From [Mycobacterium] crassicus (GTDB taxonomy: Bacteria > Actinomycetota > Actinomycetes > Mycobacteriales > Mycobacteriaceae): a DNA stretch of 64,000 nucleotides. The stretch is from the NCBI RefSeq assembly GCF_020181615.1, contig NZ_CP084029.1:4587269-4651268 (forward strand), written 5' to 3'. This document shows positions 58,401 through 64,000 of the stretch, piece after piece (position 1 is the stretch's first letter; each line of letters opens with the position of its first letter). The notes beneath the pieces are model-generated. The model saw nothing but the letters and a program-made list of their open reading frames with translations, was not told where the DNA came from and did not search any database. A program made the position numbers and the translations under genes.

Positions 58401-59640
58401 CGCCGCCGTTGCCGCCGTCACCGCCGTCACGGTCGGTCGCCGTCCCGGCCGCACCCGCGCCACCGTTGCCGCCGACGCCCGAATCACCGCCGTCACCACC
58501 GGCGCCGCCGTTGCCGCCGTGACCGGTCGCGCCTGCACTGCCGTCGAAGCCGAACAATGAATGGGTGACACCGGCAGCCCCGGCCGTCCCGGCCACGCCG
58601 CCTTCACCACCGGCACCACCGTTGCCGCCGTTGGAGCCCGCGGTGCCGTCACCGCCGTCACCCGTACCACCGTCGGCGAAAGTGCCTGCCGCGCCGTCGG
58701 TTCCGTCGTCACCAGCGACGCCCTGACCGCCGGCACCACCGATTCCGCCGTCGCCGGCCGCGCCGCCACGACCGCCCGCGCCGTACAGCAGCGCCTTGGA
58801 CGCCCCACCGGCGCCGCCGCTGCCGCCGTTGCCACCGTTGCCGCCCACACCGCCGTTGCCGCCGTCGACACCGGCGATGCCGACCGCGCCCACCGCACCG
58901 GCCAGCCCCTGGCCACCGTCACCACCGGCGCCGCCGAGGCCGAAGATCCACCCCAGCCCAGCGCCGCCGTCGCCGCCGTCAGCGCCGGCACCAGCGGAAC
59001 CGCCCACGCCGCCAACTCCGAACCAGCTACCGCCGGTGCCGCCGGCACCGCCGTTGAAGCCGTCGCCACCGGCCCCGCCGGCGCCGCCGTTGCCGAACAT
59101 GCCGGCCGCGCCTCCGTCGCCGCCGGCAACTCCCGACAGCGCGCCGTCATAGCCCGCGCCGCCGTCACCGAGCAGCCACCCGGCGTTGCCGCCATCCGGA
59201 TTCAATTCGGTGCCGGCCGCGCCGTTGCCGATGATGATCGACCCGAACCCGAACCAGGTGTTGATGAAGTCGTCCACCGGCTTGCCGATGAACGGGTCCT
59301 CGATCCAGGACACCATCGCCGCGTGCATCGGCTCGTACAGGTACTGGTCCAGCAGACCGGTGATCCCGAACGGGTCACCCAGCGTGGCCGGCGCAACACC
59401 CGGATCGCTCAACTCGACGCTGCCGAACAGCTGCTCCCAGTTGAGATCGCCGGTGCTCGCGTCCGACCACGAACCCCAGAAGCTCGGGTCGAACAGGTCC
59501 TCCAGACCGAAGTCGGCCTGCGCGGCCGGCGCCATGCCGAACGCCAGGAAGGCGCCCACGGTACCTGCCGCGCCCACCGCCCGGCGCCCGGCGATGCCGC
59601 GGGTTGGGTGCAGTGCTGCGCTGCGACGCTTACGAGCCAT
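52447..59640 (-). CDS. PGRS-family exported protein, class B (2397 aa)
   Basis: Start ATG at 59640 ([15 protein letters not shown]), with AGAGGTCG upstream. The leader has the core [12 protein letters not shown] and the site AQA (residues 40-42). The N-terminal domain ([56 protein letters not shown]) is of the same class B type as the downstream gene. Gly-Gly-X repeats follow throughout. They include three tandem, nearly identical 170-residue units (bases 56501-58030) and later a zone of longer Gly/Asn-rich repeats with many GNGGxGG blocks. There is no poly-Gly hinge. It begins 50 bp after the stop of the gene at 59691 with no terminator between, so the two may form a transcription unit. Ends GSPGTAGG. 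Function unknown. Confidence 0.9.
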   Translation of the reverse strand: MARKRRSAALHPTRGIAGRRAVGAAGTVGAFLAFGMAPAAQADFGLEDLFDPSFWGSWSDASTGDLNWEQLFGSVELSDPGVAPATLGDPFGITGLLDQYLYEPMHAAMVSWIEDPFIGKPVDDFINTWFGFGSIIIGNGAAGTELNPDGGNAGWLLGDGGAGYDGALSGVAGGDGGAAGMFGNGGAGGAGGDGFNGGAGGTGGSWFGVGGVGGSAGAGADGGDGGAGLGWIFGLGGAGGDGGQGLAGAVGAVGIAGVDGGNGGVGGNGGNGGSGGAGGASKALLYGAGGRGGAAGDGGIGGAGGQGVAGDDGTDGAAGTFADGGTGDGGDGTAGSNGGNGGAGGEGGVAGTAGAAGVTHSLFGFDGSAGATGHGGNGGAGGDGGDSGVGGNGGAGAAGTATDRDGGDGGNGGATGTAGIGGAGGQAGAGGVDGLAGNGGEASTGAAYGGKGGDGYDAASDPNAVAGTAGGNGGRGGNAGDNGSAGAGGAGGNGAAGLAGVDGSGVGVDGTDGGDGGAGGNGGAGGLNADGITHAATGLGGDGGAGGKGGNGFTGANGLTPGADGVSGTNGGAGGNGGAGGTGSTAGHQGTGGAGGNGGSGGNGAAGSVGVDGTSANHDGTAGGNGGNGGNAGTGGAGGQGASGPAANGSNGNAGTGGNGGKGGAGLAGTDSNTAGVNGTAGGNGGQGGNGGQGGLLAGSTTQHAASGVGGDGGAGAKGGNGFTGGNGLTPGADGVSGTNGGAGGNGGAGGTGATNGNHGAGGVGGNGGSGGNGAAGSVGVDGTSANHDGTAGGNGGNGGNAGTGGAGGQGASGPAANGSNGNAGTGGNGGKGGAGLAGTDSNTAGVDGTAGGNGGQGGNGGQGGLLAGSTTQHAASGTGGDGGAGAKGGNGFTGGNGLTPGADGVSGTNGGAGGNGGAGGTGATNGNHGAGGVGGNGGSGGNGAAGSVGIDGTSANHDGTAGGKGGNGGNAGTGGAGGQGASGPAANGSNGNAGTGGNGGSGGKGFDGTNSTSAGADGTAGGNGGTGGNGGQGGLLAGSTTQHAASGNGGSGGAGGKGGNGYTGLSGAGSGASGQSGTNGGAGGNGGAGGTGANGGAGGNAGSGGLGGNGGNGIDGANATAAGADGQSGGSGGSGGQGGAGGQGGNGGAATTGTAGSNGNGGVGGAGGNAGTAGNGGNGGNGDATTPDGGNGGKGGEVGAAGGGGSGGARGTGGIGGTTGGNGAGGTAITGPAGNGGQGGNGFTSTSSADNGGNGGAGGNGGAGGSHGNGGDGGKGGSGATGVGGTGVVGTAGTAAQPDGGAGGSGLAGGNGGKGGTGGASGTLAANHAGNGGAGGVGGDGGAGGTGGAGYDAGSDSNAAAGTSGGNGGNGGQAGSGGTGGAGGNAGQANGAAAQGANGNGGNGGSAGVAGQGGNGGNGADGDATTPNGGNGGNGGDAGNVAGTGGAGGAHGTGGTGGVDGTHGSAGTPVSTASGNGGNGGDGYDAASDPSATPGTDGGNGGTGGNGGSAGNGGNGGEGGSAATGVGGSGAAGAAGSASNPNGGAGLQGDAGGDGGKGGNGGASGLLAVNKAGNGGHGGDGGDGGAGGTGGNGFSPTAAGANGGNGGNGGEAGSGGDGGSGGNAGAVNGAATAGVNGNGGEGGNAGSAGQGGNGGNGADGDAITRNGGNGGKGGDAGNVAGTGGQGGAHGTGGTGGADGANGATGTPATGPSGNGGNGGNGYDAAGDPNAAPGTAGGNGGTGGAGGSIGNGGHGGEGGDGAVNAVGGRGGAGGNARVGDAGYGGNGGAGGAGSVGSVGAQGGNAGSGGSVSVQGNGGAGGTGGAGGLGGAGATVAAGNAGTDGATGGQGGQGGAGGVGAGTGNGGAGGNGGAGGLGGNGSAGVSDVNGVGQSGGSGGDGGNGGWGNVGGAATGSGNGGVGGSGGVGGNAGNGVAGTNSTALNGDGGNGGSGGSGGSGGGGNVGGKAFGTGTGGAGGAGGNAGHSGSGADGGDATGTGNGGNGGAAGGTNALGGGQGGKGGDSVAGNGGAGGAGGNGGDAGAVAGNGGDATGTGNGGNGGWGGLGGWGGPGGVGGNALGANGNGGAGGIGGNGGNTTAVGGNGGAGGLSGNGGNGGSGGWGGVGREGGAGGNAAGSGAGGNGGSGGNGGANSAAGNGGAGGAAAPGQAAGNGGNGGNGSGGTMTFAPPYQYGQGGDGGAGGSSASGHGGAGGTGGQASSGSAGGLAGAGGQGNGGGSAGGDGGNGGKGGTGAHGGNGGNGGASTTGTAGSNGNGGAAGNGGNGGLPGDGGNGGKGNAANPNGGDGGDGGDVGAAGAGGAGGNAGTGGAAGTGSTGQGGSSGSLPVGPVGNGGDGGDGYSQPGGGTGGKGGAGGDGGDMGNGGDGGHGGDGSPGTAGG
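56501..58030. repeat. Three tandem 510-bp direct repeats in a PGRS gene
   Basis: Landmarks recur at exactly 510-bp intervals: GAGGCCGCGTGCTGGGTGGT at 56501, 57011 and 57521, and GGTCAGGCCG at 56941 and 57451 with GGTCAGCCCG at 57961. The copies differ by scattered, mostly synonymous changes. Each encodes 170 residues containing [13 protein letters not shown] and [13 protein letters not shown]. The length keeps frame, so copy-number change would lengthen or shorten the protein without breaking it. Confidence 0.9.
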
Positions 59641-59690
59641 TGGATCGACCTCTATCTGGATGAGTTGAGTTGAGTCAGGTGGGCAGCGGC

Positions 59691-62600
59691 TCAGCCGTGA
59701 ACGCCGTCGGTGCCCTTGGTGCCGGCACTTCCGCCGGTTCCGGCCTGCCCTGCGGCGCCCGGGTCCGCACTGACGGCGCCACCCGCGGAGGCCGGTCCGG
59801 CCGCACCGGCAGCACCGGCAGCACCGCCGTTACCCGCCGCACCGCCGGTGCCTGCGGCGCCACCAACACCGTTGGTCCCGTTGCTGCCGATACCTTGGGC
59901 CACACCGGCGGTCCCGCCGACGCCACCGTTACCGCCGGCGCCGCCGTTGCCACCCGTGCCGCCGATCCCGCCGTTACCGCCGTCGCCGCCCTTGGCGTAG
60001 CCGGTGCCCTGGTAGTTCTCGCCGGCGCCGCCACCGCCGCCGTTACCGCCGTTTCCGCCGTTCTCACCGGCGCCGCCGTTGCCGCCGAGGCCACCGACAC
60101 CGCCGTCACCGCCGTTGCCCGCGATCGTGCCGCCCTTGCCGCCGGCGCCACCGGCGCCACCGGCAGCGCCGGCCGTGCCGTTGGCACCGTTGCCGCCGTT
60201 GCCGCCGTTACCGCCGTGGCCGCCGTACGCGTAGCCGCGGGTTCCGCCGGTGGCGGCCTTGGCCCCGCCACCGGTGCCGCCGTCGCCGCCGTTCGCGGCC
60301 TGTCCACCGTTGCCGCCGTTACCGGCGGCTCCGGCCTTGATGTCGTTGCAGCCGAAGAAGTTCGCGCACTCCGCGTACGCGCCGCTGCCACCGGCGCCGC
60401 CGGCCTGGCCGGCCTGGGTGGCGTTGGCACCATTGCCGCCGGTACTGCCGCCCGCGGCCTGACCGCTCGGGGGCGTGTAGCCGGCGGTCCCGCCGGTACC
60501 GTTGCCGCCGGCGCCGCCGGTCCCGCCGTTACCGACGGTGCCGGCGTCGCCGCCCCTGCCGCCGATACCACCGATCTGCGCAGTGCCGTTGACCAGGCCC
60601 CCGCCGTTGCCGCCGATGCCGCCGTTACCGCCGTTACCGCCGGTGGTTCCGGTCGCGCCCGCCGCTCCGCTCAGCGCGTTCTGGCCGTTGCCGCTGTCGC
60701 CGCCCAGGCCGCCGGCCCCACCGGTGCCGCGGTTGCCGCCGTTGCCCCCCAGGCCACCCGAGCCCGCGGTGGCGTTGCTGCCGCCGCCGGCACCATTGCC
60801 GCCGGTACCGCCGTTGCCGGCGTTGCCGCCCTGACCACCGGCTCCGCCCTGGCCGCCGACGCCGTGGCTGCCGGTGCTGCCGTTCGTGGCCGTGCCGCCG
60901 ACACCGCCATTGCCACCGGTACCGCCGGCACCACCGAGGGCACCGTTGCCGCCGTTGCCGCCCTTACCGCCGGTGATCCCGGTGCCCGCGGTGGCGTTGA
61001 CGCCGCTGCCGCCGCTCATGCCGCTGCCGCCCGCACCGCCGACGCCACCGACGCCGCCGGCGCCGCCGTTGCCGGCTGCGCCGGACACCGCACCGCCGTT
61101 ACCGCCCGCGCCGCCGGTACCACCGGCTCCACCGGTGAGCCCGGCCGTGCCGGACGTTCCGGCGTTGGTGGCGTTCACGCCGGCCTGACCAGCCGCACCG
61201 TTACCACCGACACCACCGTTGCCGCCGACGCCGATAGAGCCGGCGTTGCCGCCCTTACCGCCGTCGCCGCCCCGGGCACCCGCCACGGCGTTGGGGTCGG
61301 CGGCCGCGTTGTAGCCGTTACCGCCGTTACCGCCGTTGCCGGACGGGCCCACCGCGGCCGTGCCGCTGGCGCCGGTCGCTCCGTTGACACCACCGGTGCC
61401 GCCGGTGCCGCGTGCACCACCGCCGCCGCCGGTACCGGCGACGTTGCCCGCGTCGCCGCCGCGACCGCCGTTGCCACCGGTGGTGGTCGTCGCATCGCCG
61501 GCCGCGCCGTTGCCACCGTTGCCGCCCTGACCGGCCGTTCCGGCGTTGCCGCCGGCCCCGCCGTTGCCGTTGGCGCCCGCCGAGGCCGCACCGTTGACCG
61601 CACCGGCGTTACCGCCCGCGCCGCCGATACCGCCGGAACCGGCCTGACCGCCCTTACCGCCGTCGCCGCCGGACGCACCCGCCGTCGTCGCGTTGAATCC
61701 GGCACCACCGGTACCGCCCGCGCCGCCGTCGCCGCCGACGCCACCGACACCGCCGTTGCCGGCGTGGTTGACCGCCAGCGAACCACTGGCCCCGCCGTTG
61801 CCGCCCTTGCCGCCGTTGCCGCCGGACGCACCCGAGCCGCCGGCACCACCGTTGGGGTTGCCGGCCGTACCGGCCGCACCGACCGCACCGTTGCCGCCGA
61901 CGCCGGTCGCGCCCGCACCGCCGACACCACCGTTGCCGCCGTTACCGGCCGAGCCGCCGGCACCACCGTTGCCGCCGACGCCACCGTTGCCGCCGTTGTC
62001 GGCGACGTTGGTCGGGCTGAACCCGGCACCACCGTTGCCGCCGTTGCCGGAGGCCGTGCTCACCGCGGTGCCGTTGGCACCGGTTGTTCCGTCGAAGCCG
62101 CCGGTGCCGCCGGTACCGTGCACGCCACCGGCGCCGCCGGTGCCCGCGACGTTGCCCGCGTCGCCACCACGACCGCCGTTGCCGCCGTTGGGGTTCGACG
62201 CGTTTCCGGCCGCACCGTTGCCACCGTTGCCGCCCGCGCCGGCCACTCCGGCGTTGCCGCCGGCCCCGCCGTTGCCGTTGGCGCCCGCCGTGGCGGCACC
62301 GTTGACCGCACCGGCGTTACCGCCGCCGCCGCCGATACCGCCGGAGCCGGCCTGACCGCCCTTGCCGCCGTCGCCGCCGGCCCCACCAGCCGTCGTCGCG
62401 CTGAACCCGGCACCACCGGTGCCACCGGCTCCGCCGGCACCGCCCGCGCCGCCGTTGCCGCCGTTGCCGGCGTGGTTGATCCCCAGCGAGCCACTGGCCC
62501 CGCCGTTGCCACCTTGACCGCCGTTGCCGCCGGACGTGCCGGATCCACCGGCGCCGCCGTTGGGGCTGGCCGCGGTACCGGCCGTACCGACCACACCCTT

Positions 62601-64000
62601 GCCGCCGAGCCCGGTCGCGCCCGCACCACCGGCGCCGCCGTTGCCGCCGTTACCGGCCGAGCCACCCGCGCCACCGTTACCGCCGGCACCACCGTTGCCG
62701 CCGTTGTCCGCCACCGTGGTCGGGCTGAACCCGGCACCACCGTTGCCGCCGTTACCCGACACCGTGGTCGCCGAGATGCCGTCGGCACCGTGGCCGCCGT
62801 GGACGCCGCCGCCACCCGAGGTGGATCCGGCAGCTCCGCCGGCGCCGCCGGTTCCGGCGACATTGCCGGCGTCGCCGCCGCGACCGCCGTTGCCGCCGTT
62901 GGGGTTCGCCGCGTTGCCGGCGGCGCCGTCGCCGCCGTTGCCGCCCTGTCCGGCGTCGCCGGCCTTGCCGCCGGCCCCACCGTTGCCGTTGTTGCCGACG
63001 GTTCCGTTGGCGGCACTGCCCGCGTTACCGCCGGCCCCGCCGATGCCTCCGGAACCGGCCTGACCACCCTTGCCGCCGTCGCCGCCGGTCCCACCGGCCA
63101 CCGTCGCGGTGAAGCCCTTGCCGCCGACCCCACCGTTGCCACCGGCACCGCCGCCGCCGCCGATACCGCCGTTACCGGCGGTGTTGATGCTCAGCGAGCC
63201 GCCGGCGCCACCGTCGCCGCCCTTGCCGCCGTTTCCGCCGGAACCGCCCTGGCCACCGTTGGTGCCGTTGACGCTGCCCACCGCGCCGTTGTCTCCGAGC
63301 GGACCGTTGGTTCCGGCCGCACCCACCGCACCGGCCCCGCCGTTGCCGCCGTTGCCGTGGGCGCCGCCGTTACCGCCCGCGCCGCCGTTGCCGCCGGATT
63401 GTCCTGCCGCGGTGGGGGTGAAGCCCGCGCCGCCCTGACCGCCGTTGCCCGATGCGCCGAGGATCTCCGCGCCGTGCGCGCCGGTGACACCGGCGGTGGC
63501 CCCGGCCCCGCCCGCCGCGCCGCCGTTGCCGCCCGCGGCCGCGGTGCCGACGTCGCCGCCGTCACCGCCCTTGCCGCCGTTGATGTTCGAGGCATTGCCG
63601 TTGCCGCCGGCACCACCGTTGCCGGCCACACCCGCGTCACCGCCGCGTCCACCGGCACCACCGGAGGCGTTCGCTCCAGCTACACCATTGCCGCCGTTAC
63701 CGGCGGAACCGCCCGCGCCACCGGCGCCGCCGGTGCCGCCCACGGCGCCGTCGCCACCGTCGCCACCGTTGGCGCCGTTGCCGCCGGCCGTCAGCGCGTT
63801 GGACCCGGTCACCCCGTTGCCACCGTTACCGCCCGCGCCACCGGCGCCACCGAGTCCGCCGGCACCGCCGTTGCCGGCCTCCGATCCGCCCTTGCCGCCG
63901 GCGCCGCCGATGCCACCGTTGCCGCCGACGGTGCCGTTGCCGCCGTCGGGGTTCACACCGTTGCCGGCGGCCCCGTTGGTTCCGGCCGCACCCGCTCCAC
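59691..64000 (-). CDS. PGRS-family protein, 5' end beyond the window (at least 1436 codons)
   Basis: The frame is open from the right edge to the stop at 59691; the GTG at 63956 is internal (GNGVNPDGG), so the true start and leader lie outside. It is entirely Gly-Gly-X, with class B style blocks such as [17 protein letters not shown] and [11 protein letters not shown] recurring every 210-230 residues. One stretch breaks the pattern: [17 protein letters not shown] (bases about 60331-60380) carries two cysteines five residues apart, the only ones I see in any PGRS protein here. The C-terminus is [10 protein letters not shown]. It ends 50 bp before the start of the 2397-aa gene and may be cotranscribed with it. 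Class assignment is tentative because the N-terminus is missing. Confidence 0.88.
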   Translation of the reverse strand, partial: GAGAAGTNGAAGNGVNPDGGNGTVGGNGGIGGAGGKGGSEAGNGGAGGLGGAGGAGGNGGNGVTGSNALTAGGNGANGGDGGDGAVGGTGGAGGAGGSAGNGGNGVAGANASGGAGGRGGDAGVAGNGGAGGNGNASNINGGKGGDGGDVGTAAAGGNGGAAGGAGATAGVTGAHGAEILGASGNGGQGGAGFTPTAAGQSGGNGGAGGNGGAHGNGGNGGAGAVGAAGTNGPLGDNGAVGSVNGTNGGQGGSGGNGGKGGDGGAGGSLSINTAGNGGIGGGGGAGGNGGVGGKGFTATVAGGTGGDGGKGGQAGSGGIGGAGGNAGSAANGTVGNNGNGGAGGKAGDAGQGGNGGDGAAGNAANPNGGNGGRGGDAGNVAGTGGAGGAAGSTSGGGGVHGGHGADGISATTVSGNGGNGGAGFSPTTVADNGGNGGAGGNGGAGGSAGNGGNGGAGGAGATGLGGKGVVGTAGTAASPNGGAGGSGTSGGNGGQGGNGGASGSLGINHAGNGGNGGAGGAGGAGGTGGAGFSATTAGGAGGDGGKGGQAGSGGIGGGGGNAGAVNGAATAGANGNGGAGGNAGVAGAGGNGGNGAAGNASNPNGGNGGRGGDAGNVAGTGGAGGVHGTGGTGGFDGTTGANGTAVSTASGNGGNGGAGFSPTNVADNGGNGGVGGNGGAGGSAGNGGNGGVGGAGATGVGGNGAVGAAGTAGNPNGGAGGSGASGGNGGKGGNGGASGSLAVNHAGNGGVGGVGGDGGAGGTGGAGFNATTAGASGGDGGKGGQAGSGGIGGAGGNAGAVNGAASAGANGNGGAGGNAGTAGQGGNGGNGAAGDATTTTGGNGGRGGDAGNVAGTGGGGGARGTGGTGGVNGATGASGTAAVGPSGNGGNGGNGYNAAADPNAVAGARGGDGGKGGNAGSIGVGGNGGVGGNGAAGQAGVNATNAGTSGTAGLTGGAGGTGGAGGNGGAVSGAAGNGGAGGVGGVGGAGGSGMSGGSGVNATAGTGITGGKGGNGGNGALGGAGGTGGNGGVGGTATNGSTGSHGVGGQGGAGGQGGNAGNGGTGGNGAGGGSNATAGSGGLGGNGGNRGTGGAGGLGGDSGNGQNALSGAAGATGTTGGNGGNGGIGGNGGGLVNGTAQIGGIGGRGGDAGTVGNGGTGGAGGNGTGGTAGYTPPSGQAAGGSTGGNGANATQAGQAGGAGGSGAYAECANFFGCNDIKAGAAGNGGNGGQAANGGDGGTGGGAKAATGGTRGYAYGGHGGNGGNGGNGANGTAGAAGGAGGAGGKGGTIAGNGGDGGVGGLGGNGGAGENGGNGGNGGGGGAGENYQGTGYAKGGDGGNGGIGGTGGNGGAGGNGGVGGTAGVAQGIGSNGTNGVGGAAGTGGAAGNGGAAGAAGAAGPASAGGAVSADPGAAGQAGTGGSAGTKGTDGVHG

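Noticed and set aside
26470..64000. PE_PGRS assignment with a PE domain
   Set aside because: None of the visible N-termini shows a PE-type helical pair with a Pro-Glu motif; all begin with a signal-peptide-like leader.

Overview
The window reads as high-GC mycobacterial DNA, most likely from a non-tuberculous Mycobacterium/Mycolicibacterium. Two things support this. First, a block at 9.4-15.7 kb and 22.2-22.6 kb matches, gene for gene, the Mycobacterium tuberculosis arabinogalactan neighbourhood Rv3778c-Rv3783 plus Rv3789. Second, most of the remaining DNA encodes PGRS-type Gly-Gly-X proteins. Identifications are from recognised sequence features; no search was run.

Layout. 0-5.0 kb (minus strand): the first 54 codons of a PGRS protein at the left edge, preceded in transcription order by two exported Leu/Gly/Asp repeat proteins (GjpA-like) in an apparent operon. 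5.3-9.0 kb: two convergent fatty-acyl-AMP ligase (FAAL, FadD-type) genes. 9.0-9.4 kb: an imperfect 42-bp inverted repeat enclosing a 36-codon ORF, then a 14-bp tandem repeat. 9.4-15.7 kb: a cysteine-desulfurase-like protein (Rv3778c type), then a tightly coupled plus-strand operon: membrane glycosyltransferase (Rv3779 type), proteasome activator Bpa, ABC ATPase Wzt, galactofuranosyltransferase GlfT1 and ABC permease Wzm. GlfT1 starts galactan on its lipid carrier and Wzm-Wzt exports it. 15.8-20.5 kb: a PGRS protein. 21.0-22.6 kb: an enolase-superfamily enzyme, divergent from a GtrA-family protein (Rv3789 type).

22.6-64.0 kb is an almost uninterrupted minus-strand island of six PGRS genes (1126, 1836, 4357, 2089, 2397 and more than 1430 residues, the last running off the right edge). 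Separate promoters or terminators are visible between most of them. None has a PE domain. Every one whose N-terminus is visible starts with a basic region, the conserved core AFLAFGxxP and an AxA-D signal-peptidase-like site, then a 70-100 residue domain, then Gly-rich repeats. Four of the genes (class A) share a 9-10 glycine hinge followed by an ordered, repeated set of modules. The others (class B) have a different N-terminal domain and repeat grammar. A frameshifted class B tail survives at 32.2-32.5 kb. The 4357-residue protein, the conserved modules and the position of the island in the galactan export locus are the most unusual features here.
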